Assembly (NCBI GenBank): GCA_026169375.1
Contig: JAPFCR010000030.1
Location: 96,759 to 160,758 of the forward strand
Direction of reading: 5' to 3'
DNA from: Sporosarcina sp.
Lineage (GTDB): Bacteria; Bacillota; Bacilli; Bacillales_A; Planococcaceae
DNA: 64,000 nt
This document shows positions 19,649 through 30,381 of the stretch, piece after piece (the stretch's first letter is position 1; each line of letters begins with the position of its first letter). The translations under genes were made by a program, and so were the position numbers. Below the pieces are notes generated by a model. That model saw only the letters and a program-made list of their open reading frames with translations. It did no database searches and was not told the origin of the DNA.

Positions 19649-21074
19649 GCTCTAACTCTCCTTTCTTAAGAGATTCAACGACTTCCTTAGGCTTCTCTGT
19701 TCCAAATGGATCTACTGTCGAAACATCCTCTTCCTCTTCGTCATGAGGTCCTTTTTTAATGACCCGTACAAATAAGTACACCATAACCGCCGCAAGGATT
19801 AAGTAAACTATCGAAAACGCAATAAGCGAAAACAAAACCTTTCCTGCTGATACGTTCGGTGAAACTGCATCTGCGGTTTTCATCAGTCCATTCACAACCC
19901 ACGGCTGTCTTCCAATTTCCGACATAATCCATCCGAATGAGTTTCCGATGAATGGAAGGAATATTGCTGGAATCATGAACTTTAAATATTTCGTGCTCGC
20001 TGCTAATTTCTTTCTATAGGAGAGGAATAATCCTAATCCACTTAATAAAATTAAGATCCCTCCTGTTCCCGCCATAATACGGAAACTCCAGAAAGTCGTT
20101 TTAACAGGTGGGACATAGTTTCCATCCCCGTATTTTAAAACGTATTTTTCTTGTAGCGTGTTCATTCCCTCAACTTTACCTTGGAACTTTCCATACGCTA
20201 AATAACTGAGCACATACGGAACATCGATTCTTCCCGTACTCTCTTTGTTTTCAACGTCAATATTCGCAACGAGTGTCCAAGCTGCTGGATCACCACTGTC
20301 TTCCCATAATCCTTCAGCAGCCGCCATTTTCATAGGCTGAGCATGCATTAGATAAGACGCTTGTGCGTGACCTGTGAAAGCAATTGCAAGACCAGAAACA
20401 AGTCCCATCACTAATGCAATATTCATAGAACGCTTGAAAATTTCAACGTCTTTCTTCTTAATTAAATACCATGCGCTTACACCTGCAACGAAAAATGCAC
20501 CTGTAGCAAAACTACCAAATACTGTATGTGGAAATGCAACCCATAACTTTTCGTTTGTTAGGATTGCTAGAAAGTCATTCATTTCTGCACGGCCATTTTC
20601 TAACACAAATCCAACAGGATTATGCATAAACGAGTTTGCTGCCATAATCCAAAATGCCGATAAAATTGTACCAAGTGAAACGAGCCAAATACTTGCTAAG
20701 TGGAGTTTTTTCGGTAGTTTATCGCGTCCGAACATCCACACACCAATGAATGTTGCTTCTAAAAAGAATGCAAGTAATGCTTCAAATGCTAACGGTGCGC
20801 CAAATATATCTCCGACAAAACGAGAATACGTAGACCAGTTCATTCCAAACTGAAATTCTTGGAATATCCCTGTTACGGCTCCGATTGCGAAGTTGATAAG
20901 GAAGAAAACCATCCAAAACTTGGTCATTTTCCAATAGATTTCTTTTTTCTTAAAAACATATAGCGTCTGCATAATCGCGATTAATAACGCTAAGCCAATT
21001 GATAGTGGAACGAATATAAAGTGAAACAATGTTGTCGAAGCGAACTGAATTCTCGCAAGTATTAACGCATCCAT
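19635..21074 (-). CDS. cydA: Cytochrome ubiquinol oxidase subunit I
   Basis: 'LARIQFASTTLFHFIFVPLSIGLA' and 'GRQPWVV' motifs. Confidence 0.95.
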   Translation of the reverse strand: MDALILARIQFASTTLFHFIFVPLSIGLALLIAIMQTLYVFKKKEIYWKMTKFWMVFFLINFAIGAVTGIFQEFQFGMNWSTYSRFVGDIFGAPLAFEALLAFFLEATFIGVWMFGRDKLPKKLHLASIWLVSLGTILSAFWIMAANSFMHNPVGFVLENGRAEMNDFLAILTNEKLWVAFPHTVFGSFATGAFFVAGVSAWYLIKKKDVEIFKRSMNIALVMGLVSGLAIAFTGHAQASYLMHAQPMKMAAAEGLWEDSGDPAAWTLVANIDVENKESTGRIDVPYVLSYLAYGKFQGKVEGMNTLQEKYVLKYGDGNYVPPVKTTFWSFRIMAGTGGILILLSGLGLFLSYRKKLAASTKYLKFMIPAIFLPFIGNSFGWIMSEIGRQPWVVNGLMKTADAVSPNVSAGKVLFSLIAFSIVYLILAAVMVYLFVRVIKKGPHDEEEEDVSTVDPFGTEKPKEVVESLKKGELEHATK

Positions 21075-21135
21075 CTAATCTGATCCCTCCATAAAATAAT
21101 TACTCTTTATAGTATAACGGGAGTCGGAGAATAGT

Positions 21136-21153
21136 TTGTGAACAATTGAACAA
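21136..21153. promoter_or_regulatory. Rex-like site upstream of cydABCD
   Basis: TTGTGAACAATTGAACAA: left half-site matches the Rex consensus, right half degenerate. Confidence 0.45.
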
Positions 21154-21511
21154 ATGTTTGTTACAATATTGGTAACTCTGTATTATGACAAATTTGTTAC
21201 TGTACCGTTTTATTCACAAATCATACACATTATGACTTGACTAGGTTTTCTTGTAACAATCCTGCCTTATTTGAATTCTGCTACATTCATATTCTCCTAA
21301 CAGTGTATAACAGATAACTTGAAAAAACTCGCAAATTTCACAAACTTTTATACGCTAAAAATGCCTGTCTTCTTTAAAATAAGAACTTTAGATAGAATAC
21401 AGTCAATAGCATGTTCGTTATTCTTATTGGAAAATGCAATTATGAAGTTGATTAACCTGCAAAATATACATATAAAATTAACTATGTTATACTGAAAGGC
21501 GTTCTTTTTCA

Positions 21512-21550
21512 ACGTGGTTCGTAACCATCCCACGATAAAAAACTAAGGAG
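21512..21550 (+). ncRNA. preQ1-I riboswitch
   Basis: ACGTGGTTCGTAACCATCCCACGATAAAAAACTAAGGAG: P1 hairpin plus A-rich tail merging into the SD, immediately upstream of a QueT-family gene. Confidence 0.88.
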
Positions 21551-21559
21551 ATATGTATC

Positions 21560-22060
21560 ATGAAAATCAAAACAATGGCGACAAGTGGCGTAATCGCTGC
21601 ACTTTATGTTGCTGTTTCATTTTTAATTGCCCCATTTGGATTTACACATATTCAATTTCGCGTATCGGAAATCTTTAATCACCTCATCGTCTTCAACAAA
21701 AAATACATTTTTGGGATTGTGACAGGGGTATTTATTACAAATTTAATATTATCCCCGATTGCAGTGGATATTTTTTTTGGCGTGCTTCATTCAGCGATTG
21801 CGCTATCCATTACAATAATCACTGGAAAATTCATTAAAGGAACTTTAACACGTATGATTGTAAATACAGTGGTGTTTACAGTAACAATGATCATTATTGC
21901 CTTTCAAATTACTGTCTTTGCTGACATTCCCGAATATAATGGGATGCCATTTTTATTCATTTACTTAACACTTGCGATCAGTGAACTCATTGTCATGACA
22001 ATTGGTATCCCTTTGATGTCTGCTTTAAATAAACGCTTGAATTTTAAAGCGCTCATATAA
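21560..22060 (+). CDS. queT: QueT family queuosine-precursor transporter
   Basis: 'VAVSFLIAPFGFTHIQFRVSEIFNHL', downstream of preQ1-I riboswitch. Confidence 0.92.
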   Translation: MKIKTMATSGVIAALYVAVSFLIAPFGFTHIQFRVSEIFNHLIVFNKKYIFGIVTGVFITNLILSPIAVDIFFGVLHSAIALSITIITGKFIKGTLTRMIVNTVVFTVTMIIIAFQITVFADIPEYNGMPFLFIYLTLAISELIVMTIGIPLMSALNKRLNFKALI

Positions 22061-22142
22061 TGAAAGAACTCAAAAAGCGTTAACCTATAGAGGGCTTTTA
22101 TATAATCAATTAGAATGACATGCTACGTAGGAGAGAAAACTC

Positions 22143-22373
22143 ATGTATATGACAATTCCAGAAGCTGCCGAATCTCTAGGCATGCCTGTTAGCCAAATCG
22201 CGAAATATATACGAGAAGGTCGTATTCGAGCAGTTGATGACGGGGAACAGTTCATGATCAACATGAATCAATTTCAAAACTATCATGAACAACTAGAACG
22301 GGCAAAGCAAGAAATCGATGAATGGCGAAAAAATTTTCTTTTGCCAGACCAAGATGTGAAAGATGAAGATTAA
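22143..22373 (+). CDS. Helix-turn-helix (MerR/excisionase-type) DNA-binding protein
   Basis: 'MTIPEAAESLGMPVSQIAKYIREGRIRAVDDG' excisionase-like HTH. Confidence 0.8.
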   Translation: MYMTIPEAAESLGMPVSQIAKYIREGRIRAVDDGEQFMINMNQFQNYHEQLERAKQEIDEWRKNFLLPDQDVKDED

Positions 22374-22376
22374 TTG

Positions 22377-22417
22377 AAACCTAAGAAAGCATTTTGTTTT
22401 CTTAGGTTTTTTGTTTT
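22377..22417 (+). terminator. Rho-independent terminator
   Basis: AACCTAAGAAA...TTTCTTAGGTTTTTT. Confidence 0.8.
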
Positions 22418-22729
22418 TAAATAAAAACTCTTTTTAGTATTATTATTCCTATTAAAGGGAATCCTTCTTGTGGGGAATGACACATAAAACATATCTTTTA
22501 ACGAGTGACTTTAGACTCATTCTTAGTTTTGTTTTGCAATTAAAAAATCAGCTATCCACTATTTTAAATAGTAACAAAAACTTCATACAAGTCACGTTTA
22601 CCGACATATTTTAGTCACATTGATTTCCTTAAAAGCATATTCATCTCGTCACGATTCAATTTGCCTAAAAAACTAGTTATGGTATAGTTGTCAATTATGT
22701 AAAACACTCAAGCAAAAATAGGGGGAGAC

Positions 22730-24220
22730 ATGAAGAAAATATCGAAAGTATTTTTTATTACAATTGCATTAATAATTATTGCAGTTGGTTACGGTGCTAT
22801 TGCGCCGGAAAGTTTTGAAGCCGTTACAACAAGCGCGAAGAATTTTGTGGCATCTACATTTGGTTGGTATTATTTGGTGCTTATGTCGTTTATGGTTGCA
22901 CTCGCAATCTTTTTATTGTTAAGTCCTTACGGGAAAATCCGTCTAGGGAAAGATCATGAACGGCCACAATTTTCAACAGTGACATGGATTGCGATGCTTT
23001 TTTCAGCAGGTATGGGAATCGGTCTTGTTTTCTACGGAGCAGCTGAACCACTATCACACTTTGCTGTTGACTCTGCTACAGAAGAGCTAAATACAGCGGC
23101 CGCTTTTAAAGAAGGGTTAAGACAATCTTACTTCCACTGGGGCTTACACATTTGGGCAATGTACGGGGTCGTTGCTTTATCTTTAGCTTTTTTCCAATTT
23201 AGAAAAAACGAGCCTGGGTTAATTTCAGCAACATTGAAGCCGATTTTCGGTGATAAAATGAATGGTCCTTGGGGAATTCTCGTTGACGTTTTAGCTGTAT
23301 TTGCAACAGCTTTTGGTGTTGCAACATCTCTCGGCTTCGGTGCTGTTCAAATTAACGCCGGTTTAAATCATTTATTCGGTATTACAATCGGTATTCAGTC
23401 TCAATTTATTATTGTTGCAGTTGTTACAGTTTTATTTATTGCTTCTGCATGGACAGGATTGAGTAAAGGGATTAAATATTTATCAAATATGAACTTAGTA
23501 GTCGCGTTTATCCTACTCGCGCTAGTCGTGATTCTTGGTCCAACATTACTGATTTTTAACATGTTTACTGAAACTTTTGGTGGTTATCTCTCTAACTTAA
23601 TAGAGATGAGTATGCGTACTGCACCATTAGACGAAGGTAGACGTGCATGGCTAGATGGTTGGACAATCTTCTACTGGGCTTGGTGGATTGCATGGGCTCC
23701 ATTTGTCAGTATGTTTATTGCACGTGTTTCTAGAGGTCGTACAATCCGCGAATTTTTAGTAGGTATACTTGTTGCACCTACACTTCTTGGCGCATTCTGG
23801 TTCGCAGCATTTGGCTCTACTGCAATCGATGTTCAAATGAGTGGAGTTGTTGATTTAAGTCAGTTTAGTACAGAATTAACGATTTTCGAAATGTTTGATG
23901 CGATGCCGTGGTCTTTACTATTGTCCGTCATAGCAATTATTTTAATCGCTTCTTTCTTTATTACATCAGCTGACTCTGCAACCTTCGTTCTTGGCATGCA
24001 GTCAACAAACGGTTCTTTAACACCACCTAACAATGTTAAACTCATTTGGGGACTGATTCAGTCAACGATTGCAGTTATTTTGTTATCAGTAAATGGTTTA
24101 ACTGCTTTACAAAATACAATTATCATCGCTGCACTACCTTTCTCATTCGTCATGTGGCTCATGGTAGTAGCGCTTATCAAAGCACTGAAAGCTGAAATGT
24201 TATTAATGAAAAAGAAATAA
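22730..24220 (+). CDS. BCCT family betaine/choline/carnitine transporter
   Basis: 'SAGMGIGLVFYGAAEPL', 'YFHWGLHIWAMYGVVAL', 'WTIFYWAWWIAWAPFVSMFIARVSRGRTIREF' motifs. Confidence 0.95.
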   Translation: MKKISKVFFITIALIIIAVGYGAIAPESFEAVTTSAKNFVASTFGWYYLVLMSFMVALAIFLLLSPYGKIRLGKDHERPQFSTVTWIAMLFSAGMGIGLVFYGAAEPLSHFAVDSATEELNTAAAFKEGLRQSYFHWGLHIWAMYGVVALSLAFFQFRKNEPGLISATLKPIFGDKMNGPWGILVDVLAVFATAFGVATSLGFGAVQINAGLNHLFGITIGIQSQFIIVAVVTVLFIASAWTGLSKGIKYLSNMNLVVAFILLALVVILGPTLLIFNMFTETFGGYLSNLIEMSMRTAPLDEGRRAWLDGWTIFYWAWWIAWAPFVSMFIARVSRGRTIREFLVGILVAPTLLGAFWFAAFGSTAIDVQMSGVVDLSQFSTELTIFEMFDAMPWSLLLSVIAIILIASFFITSADSATFVLGMQSTNGSLTPPNNVKLIWGLIQSTIAVILLSVNGLTALQNTIIIAALPFSFVMWLMVVALIKALKAEMLLMKKK

Positions 24221-24241
24221 CTTTAGTAAAAATAGATAAAT

Positions 24242-24287
24242 AAAAGAGGATGTCGTCAGCTTTGTATGCTAATGACATCCTCTTTTA
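24242..24287. terminator. Bidirectional terminator
   Basis: AAAAGAGGATGTC...GACATCCTCTTTT. Confidence 0.8.
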
Positions 24288-24365
24288 TGTTTATAAACGA
24301 AAAGACTAGCATCTCATTATCTTTCAAATTACGAAAGCTTAATAAGACGCTAGTCAACTCATTCA

Positions 24366-25352
24366 TTAACTTGAGATTAGTTCACGCTTTCTTGTATTTA
24401 CGATTTGAATAAGGTCATTGATCATTGCGCTTCCTGTTGGATACATGCCCGCACCTGGGCCCGTGAGTGTTAAAGCACCTAAATATTCAGTATCTAAAAT
24501 AATCGAGTTATCTACACCGTCTATTCCGTAAAACGGATGATTCGCACCGATTAAAACTGGACCAATACTACCCGAAAGATTTCCGTTCTCATCGATTTGA
24601 ATTTCAGCAATATGACGATAGCGTAACTTCCCTCGGTTAGCTTCTATAATATCTTCATGCGTTAATTGTGCGATGCCCTGAATGTCAATTGTTTCCCAAA
24701 CAGGTTGCTTTCCAAATGCGAGCTTACTTAAAATCATTAATTTTCGAAATGCGTCTTTCCCACTCACATCATCTGTCGGGTCTGCTTCTGCATAACCTAA
24801 TGCTTGCGCTTCTTTTAACGCCGCTTTAAAAGACAGTCCTTCTTGTCTCATTTGTGTTAATATGAAATTTGAAGTACCATTCAAAATACCTTGGATGCGC
24901 TTGATACGGTCACCTGCCAATAAATTTTTCACTGTTTGAATAATCGGCACGCCACCAGCCGTTGTGGCTTCGAAACCAATTTCAATTCCACACACTTCTG
25001 CTTGCTGTAATAACGCAGGACCATGAGCTGCAAACATTGCTTTATTTGCGGTAATTACATCGTACCCTTTCGAAATCGCTTCTGATAAGTATGTGTAAGC
25101 CGGCTCCTCTCCGATAATTGCTTCAAAGATCACATCGAGTTGAGGCTGTTCAAAAACCTCGCGAATATTATTTGTCACTTGAACACCAGGCGTTGGCATT
25201 CTTTCTTTAGCTATATCGTTCACTAAAATCGTTGTGACATCAATTGTATACCCTGTTTGTCGTTTAATTTCTTGCTTTTTTTCATTTAAAATTCGGTAAA
25301 TGCCTTCTCCTACTGTCCCAAAGCCAAGTATTGCAGCTTTAATTGTCGGCAT
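24366..25352 (-). CDS. hom: Homoserine dehydrogenase
   Basis: 'AILGFGTVGEGIYRIL', 'GILNGTSNFILTQM', 'AEADPTDDVSGKDAFRKLMIL' motifs. Confidence 0.94.
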   Translation of the reverse strand: MPTIKAAILGFGTVGEGIYRILNEKKQEIKRQTGYTIDVTTILVNDIAKERMPTPGVQVTNNIREVFEQPQLDVIFEAIIGEEPAYTYLSEAISKGYDVITANKAMFAAHGPALLQQAEVCGIEIGFEATTAGGVPIIQTVKNLLAGDRIKRIQGILNGTSNFILTQMRQEGLSFKAALKEAQALGYAEADPTDDVSGKDAFRKLMILSKLAFGKQPVWETIDIQGIAQLTHEDIIEANRGKLRYRHIAEIQIDENGNLSGSIGPVLIGANHPFYGIDGVDNSIILDTEYLGALTLTGPGAGMYPTGSAMINDLIQIVNTRKRELISS

Positions 25353-25469
25353 AATGCCACCTCCCTGAACTATCTTACGTAATTTCTACAGCTAATACAT
25401 ATGTCGCGTTTTTTATTTTCACGCAATACATTCATTTACATTTGTTCTATTTTACGTGTAGGTTATCGT

Positions 25470-26381
25470 TCAACCGATTTTCAGCTCTCGCTTATTCATT
25501 GGCATATACTCCACACATTCCTTAAGATTAGGATTTTCCGATGCAAGAAAGAGAAATTGTTGAATCAAAAATCCCCACTTCTCAAACTCCGTCAAAAATC
25601 CATCATGACCAAATTTAGTATTGACTAAACAAAAGGATGCGTCCGGTAGTAAATCAGCAAATGCATGAATCTTTTCAGGTGGATAAAGTAAGTCAAGTGT
25701 AAAGCCTAATAATACTGTTTTGGCTTTAATTTTCTTTGCAGCTTCTGTAACTCCACCGCGTCCTCTTCCGATATCATGCGTATTTAATGCGCGCAATAAA
25801 ACGCAATAACTATTGGACTCAAAATGGCTTGATATTTTCCTGCTAACATGATTCAAGTAAGATGCTACTTCATATTCGCCTAAAGAAGGTGTAACAGCAA
25901 GCGGAATGAGTAAGTCCATATCATCCGGATACATAATGCCCCATTCAAGCACACGCATCCCACCTAAGGAACCACCTATTACAGTATGCAATCGCTCGAT
26001 GCCTAATGCCAAAAGTGCTTTTCTTTCTGCATTTACCATATCTCGTATTGTAATTTCAGGAAAACTTGATTTGTAAGCTGTATTTGTGTGCGGATTTTTA
26101 GATGTCGGTCCTGTTGAACCATTACATCCCCCAAGCACATTAAATGTAATAACCGCGTACTGATCCGTATCTACACTCTTTCCTGCACCAATCAGCCCAC
26201 TCCACCAACCAGATTGTGTCACATTTCCAATTGTATGCTGATTGCCTGTTAGTGCATGACAGACAAGAATCGTTGGTGCATGATCTTTTCTAGCCCATTC
26301 ATAAGCAAGATGGACTTGGTCGAGTACAATCCCAGATTCCAAAGTTAAACTTCCAATCTCTACAGTGCCAATCTCCACCAA
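25470..26381 (-). CDS. metX: Homoserine O-acetyltransferase (MetX family), unusually short
   Basis: 'HALTGNQH', 'GCNGSTGPTSKNP', 'GGSLGGMRVLEWGIMYPD', C-terminal 'GHDGFL'. Confidence 0.88.
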   Translation of the reverse strand: MVEIGTVEIGSLTLESGIVLDQVHLAYEWARKDHAPTILVCHALTGNQHTIGNVTQSGWWSGLIGAGKSVDTDQYAVITFNVLGGCNGSTGPTSKNPHTNTAYKSSFPEITIRDMVNAERKALLALGIERLHTVIGGSLGGMRVLEWGIMYPDDMDLLIPLAVTPSLGEYEVASYLNHVSRKISSHFESNSYCVLLRALNTHDIGRGRGGVTEAAKKIKAKTVLLGFTLDLLYPPEKIHAFADLLPDASFCLVNTKFGHDGFLTEFEKWGFLIQQFLFLASENPNLKECVEYMPMNKRELKIG

Positions 26382-26397
26382 AGTCTCATCCCCTTTT

Positions 26398-27696
26398 TTA
26401 CTGTTGACCTGCGCTTACTGGCGCTGCCTTTTCAATTGCTTGGGCAAGATCGGCAATAATATCTTCTGTCGATTCTAATCCAACTGATAAACGGATTAAC
26501 TCTTCCGACACACCAGCTTTCTTTAAATCTTCTGAACTCAATTGTTGATGGGTTGTCGATGCTGGGTGAATAATTAAGGACTTTGCATCCCCTACGTTTG
26601 CGACATGTGACCAAATCTTCACATTGTCAATCACTTTACGACCTGCATCACGATCCCCTTTAATGCCGAAGTTTACAATGGATCCGAATCCATTTTTCAA
26701 ATATTTTTTACTTGCTTCGTATGAAGGATGTTCTTCGAGTCCGTTATAAGTGACCCACTCTACAGAAGGATGACTCTTCAAATACTTTGCAATTTCCAAT
26801 GCATTTTCATTATGCTTTGGCACACGTAAATGAAGTGTTTCCAATCCCTGTAAAAAGTTAAATGCGTTATCAGGACTTAAACACGGTCCAAAGTCTCGTA
26901 ATAATTGTACACGTAATTTCGTCGCAAACGCCGCATCCGGAACATCTATGCCGTAACGAAGCCCGTGATAAGTCTCATCTGGCTCTGTAAATCCAGGAAA
27001 TCTTCCTTCTGTCCAATCAAATTTTCCACCATCCACCACAACACCACCAATTGATGTTCCGTGTCCGCCAATCCACTTTGTTGCTGAATGAATGACTACA
27101 TCCGCGCCAAATTCAATCGGATTACTCCCGTATGGCGTTGAGAATGTGCTATCAACAAGTAAAGGTAACCCATTCTCATGCGCAACTTTAGCGACTTCTT
27201 CAATATCTAATACATGTAAGCTTGGATTTGCAATTGATTCTGCAAAAATTGCTTTGGTTTTATTTGTAATTGCCGCGCGGAAGTTTTCAGGATCTGTTGC
27301 ATCTACAAACTTCACATCAATGCCGTAACGTGGCAATGTAGCTGTAAATAAGTTATACGTTCCACCATATAAATTTTCGGCTGCAAGGATTTCATCACCT
27401 GCACTTGCAATGTTTAAAATCGAGAATGCAATAGCTGCCATACCTGAAGCCAATCCTACCGCCGCTGTTCCGCCTTCAAGAAGCGCAATTCGTTGTTCAA
27501 AAGCATCTGTTGTTGGGTTCGTAATTCTTGTATAAATATTCCCAGCCTCTTTTAAAGCAAATACATTCTGAGCTTGCTCAGTGCTTTTAAATACATAGGA
27601 TGTTGTTCTATGTATCGGAAGGGCACGTGATCCTGTTGTTGGGTCTGGTTCTTGCCCACCATGTAAAAGTAGTGTTTCAGGTTTATAGTTTGTCAT
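26398..27696 (-). CDS. metY: O-acetylhomoserine aminocarboxypropyltransferase / cysteine synthase
   Basis: 'PETLLLHGGQEPDPTTGSRALPIHRTTSYVF', PLP site 'SATKWIGGHG'. Confidence 0.95.
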   Translation of the reverse strand: MTNYKPETLLLHGGQEPDPTTGSRALPIHRTTSYVFKSTEQAQNVFALKEAGNIYTRITNPTTDAFEQRIALLEGGTAAVGLASGMAAIAFSILNIASAGDEILAAENLYGGTYNLFTATLPRYGIDVKFVDATDPENFRAAITNKTKAIFAESIANPSLHVLDIEEVAKVAHENGLPLLVDSTFSTPYGSNPIEFGADVVIHSATKWIGGHGTSIGGVVVDGGKFDWTEGRFPGFTEPDETYHGLRYGIDVPDAAFATKLRVQLLRDFGPCLSPDNAFNFLQGLETLHLRVPKHNENALEIAKYLKSHPSVEWVTYNGLEEHPSYEASKKYLKNGFGSIVNFGIKGDRDAGRKVIDNVKIWSHVANVGDAKSLIIHPASTTHQQLSSEDLKKAGVSEELIRLSVGLESTEDIIADLAQAIEKAAPVSAGQQ

Positions 27697-27756
27697 TATT
27701 CATTACCTCCAAAGTTTTTTGATGGATTGTCACGACGGACGAGGAAAAATGAATAT

Positions 27757-27926
27757 CAAAAAACCCTCTTCGTTAAAGAAGAGGGTTTGAGCTTATCGCT
27801 AAATTCCTCCTCTCATCTCTCAGACTGTTCACACAGATCTGTAGGAAGTAGCACCTTTGCTAAAGTTTTCACTCGCTGGTTGCCGGGCATCACAGGGCCT
27901 ATTCCCTCCGCCTCTCTTGATAAGAG
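27757..27926 (-). ncRNA. SAM-I (S-box) riboswitch with terminator
   Basis: Minus strand: CTTATC-AAGAGAGGCGGAGGGA...GGCCCTGTGATGCCCGGCAACC...AAAGGTGCTACTTCCTACAG...TGAGAGATGAGAG...GATAAG, then AAACCCTCTTC...GAAGAGGGTTTTTT terminator. Confidence 0.95.
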
Positions 27927-28043
27927 TATAAAAATTCTGATTTCCATCTTGTTACACAGTATAAGTCTAATTAAACTGAAAAGTCAAGAGGTTTTTTAAA
28001 TAAAGTCAATTCAGCATTATATGTTTTTAAAATGTGATTCATC

Positions 28044-28817
28044 TTAAAAGTCAAACCATATTTTGATAGCTGTTGCTAAAATTAAAACAGCTAATATCCC
28101 TTGTAAAGCTTTCGTATTCATTCTTTGCCCTACTTTTGCACCTAGTGGGGATGCAATAATACTGGCAATAATCATAATCGCCGCTGGACCATATAAAACT
28201 TGCCCAGTGACAATTTTTCCAACTGTTGAACCAATCGATGAAATAAATGTAATCCCTAGAGATGTAGCAATGGTCATCCGCATTGGAATCTTCAATACGA
28301 CTAACATAATAGGTACTAAAATAAACGCACCAGCCGCACCTACAATCCCTGCACCAATCCCAACGATGAACGATAAAGAAGAGGCGAGCCATTTATTAAA
28401 TTCCAACTCTCCCTTCGTTTGTTGTACGGCTCCCTTTTTAGGTATAAACATCATCACGGCAGCAATTGTTGCAAGTATCCCGTAAATGAAGTTAATAGTA
28501 TTTTCAGAGAGCCCGTTTGAGCCATATCCCCCAATAAAACTACCCAGTAAAATACTCACACCCATATATAAAATCAGGCTCGTATTAATATAACCACTTT
28601 TACGATAAGCAAGAACACCTGAAATTGTTGCAAAAAATACTTGAATCGCGCTAATTCCCGCAACTTCATGTGAGGTGAAAGCGGCTAACCCGACAAGTGG
28701 CGGGATATAAAGTAGTAGCGGATATTTAATAATCGAGCCACCTATCCCGACCATGCCAGATATAAAGGATCCAATAAATCCGATTAAAAAGAGGACGATG
28801 ATGAATAAAATATCCAT
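28044..28817 (-). CDS. TauE/SafE family sulfite/thiosulfate exporter-like membrane protein
   Basis: '[23 protein letters not shown]' and '[20 protein letters not shown]' repeats. Confidence 0.9.
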   Translation of the reverse strand: MDILFIIVLFLIGFIGSFISGMVGIGGSIIKYPLLLYIPPLVGLAAFTSHEVAGISAIQVFFATISGVLAYRKSGYINTSLILYMGVSILLGSFIGGYGSNGLSENTINFIYGILATIAAVMMFIPKKGAVQQTKGELEFNKWLASSLSFIVGIGAGIVGAAGAFILVPIMLVVLKIPMRMTIATSLGITFISSIGSTVGKIVTGQVLYGPAAIMIIASIIASPLGAKVGQRMNTKALQGILAVLILATAIKIWFDF

Positions 28818-28823
28818 CTGAAA

Positions 28824-29051
28824 TTACCCTTTCTTAATCCAAAAAGTAAATACGCCATCCTCTTCTTTTTGTTCCACTAGATCATGTCCACCAGATTTTG
28901 ACCATGCAGCCATGTCTGATACTGTCCCTCTATCAGTCGTATGAATTTCTAATACTTCACCTGTTTCTATTTCATTCATTGCTTTTCTTGCTTGAACAAC
29001 TGGCATTGGACAAGCTAATCCTTTTGCATCTACTATTTTAGTAATATTCAT
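28824..29051 (-). CDS. TusA-family sulfurtransferase
   Basis: 'VDAKGLACPMPVVQARKAM' CPMP motif. Confidence 0.92.
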   Translation of the reverse strand: MNITKIVDAKGLACPMPVVQARKAMNEIETGEVLEIHTTDRGTVSDMAAWSKSGGHDLVEQKEEDGVFTFWIKKG

Positions 29052-29132
29052 TTCAATACGCTCCTTTTAATTTTAGGTTCTATTTATTTTGCATGATTTT
29101 TCTAATAAAAAACCTAGTGCATTAAATCCAAC

Positions 29133-30260
29133 TTATCGAACTGCACAACGATTAGGTCCAATTTCCATTTCGCGTTGTGTTTCTTCGTCAGGTGTAATCA
29201 TGCCCATATTCGTTTGGCGAATTTCTTGGTAAGCATTCGGTTGCGGTGGTAAATCACCTGTAACTAGCTCTCTAAACTCGCTTTCGTCTTCTATTTTCAG
29301 TCCATGATTCTCTTCAAATAACTTCCCTAATGTTTCTTGCACGCTTCCGTCATCATTTACTTCTTCCATAATCATAAAATGAGCAGGTAAAACGATTAAG
29401 TCTTTTGCTAATTTTTTATAGCGATCGTACAAGGTATCTCGTAAATCGCCAACCCAATCTTCTGCTAGTCCGGCAAGATCTGGTCTACCAATTGAATCGA
29501 TAAATAAAATATCACCTGTTAATAAATACTGATCGTCTATTATGAATGAAGTTGAACCAATGGTATGTCCTGGTGAGTAAATTGGTTCGATGACTATTTT
29601 TGTATGACCAATGACAATGTCCTTTCCTTCTTCTAATGGTTCATAAGAGAAGACAACTTCTTCCGCATCTTTCGGTGGTAACCAATACGTACCATTTGAA
29701 GCTTCTGCAATTTTACGACCACCTGAAATATGGTCCGCATGTAAGTGCGAATCAATTGTAGTTGTAATTTTCACATTTTTGGTCTTCGCAAAGTCAAAGA
29801 AAACGTCTGTCATACGCGTCGCATCGATTACTGCCGCTTCACCATTGGATACGACCATATACGATAGGCAACCTTTTCCAAGACGAACAAATTGGTAGAG
29901 TTCACCACCGGCTTTTAAATCACCTAGTTTAACAGGCTCTAAATGTTCACTCCACGCACGCATTCCACCTGCTAAATAACGTACTTTCTTACCTGCTTCT
30001 GCTAACATTTCTGCAACGAGAATTGATGATGGTTCTTTCGCACAAACGACGATTACTTCATCATTTGTTGGTAAATCCCCTAGAATTTTTTCTACTCCAT
30101 CGAGCAAATCGAAATAAGGGACATTGAGCGCAGTCATGCTATCTCCTTCTATTTTCCAATCTTGAAATGCCTTTTCATTTCTTACGTCTAAAATGAATGT
30201 TTCTTCTTTTTCTACAACTTTTCTTGCCATTTCTGCTACAGTAATTGCTTTTATTGTCAT
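29133..30260 (-). CDS. Persulfide dioxygenase-like MBL-fold protein with N-terminal rhodanese domain
   Basis: MBL '[12 protein letters not shown]', '[13 protein letters not shown]', '[19 protein letters not shown]'; rhodanese-like N-term '[18 protein letters not shown]'. Confidence 0.88.
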   Translation of the reverse strand: MTIKAITVAEMARKVVEKEETFILDVRNEKAFQDWKIEGDSMTALNVPYFDLLDGVEKILGDLPTNDEVIVVCAKEPSSILVAEMLAEAGKKVRYLAGGMRAWSEHLEPVKLGDLKAGGELYQFVRLGKGCLSYMVVSNGEAAVIDATRMTDVFFDFAKTKNVKITTTIDSHLHADHISGGRKIAEASNGTYWLPPKDAEEVVFSYEPLEEGKDIVIGHTKIVIEPIYSPGHTIGSTSFIIDDQYLLTGDILFIDSIGRPDLAGLAEDWVGDLRDTLYDRYKKLAKDLIVLPAHFMIMEEVNDDGSVQETLGKLFEENHGLKIEDESEFRELVTGDLPPQPNAYQEIRQTNMGMITPDEETQREMEIGPNRCAVR

Positions 30261-30350
30261 TAAATTATGCCTCCTCTTGTATTTTCTATCTTTTAAAGCT
30301 ACGTCTACCCGAATCGCATTGACTTTATAATATGACTCTCTCTTTACAGC

Positions 30351-30370
30351 TACGGGTAGGGGTATATTAT
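30351..30370. promoter_or_regulatory. Putative CstR operator
   Basis: TACGGGTAGGGGTATATTA upstream of the MBL/rhodanese gene. Confidence 0.5.
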
Positions 30371-30381
30371 TTTGTAAAAAA

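Noticed and set aside
20374-20853. 159-aa ORF on plus strand
   Set aside because: Antisense shadow of the well-supported cydA gene.
22143-22373. Excisionase-like HTH gene as sign of an integrated element
   Set aside because: No integrase, att-like repeats or accessory genes nearby; small HTH proteins of this type are common chromosomal genes.
28063-28485. 140-aa plus-strand and 113-aa alternative minus-strand ORFs
   Set aside because: Both overlap the TauE/SafE gene in other frames; no SD or recognisable domain.
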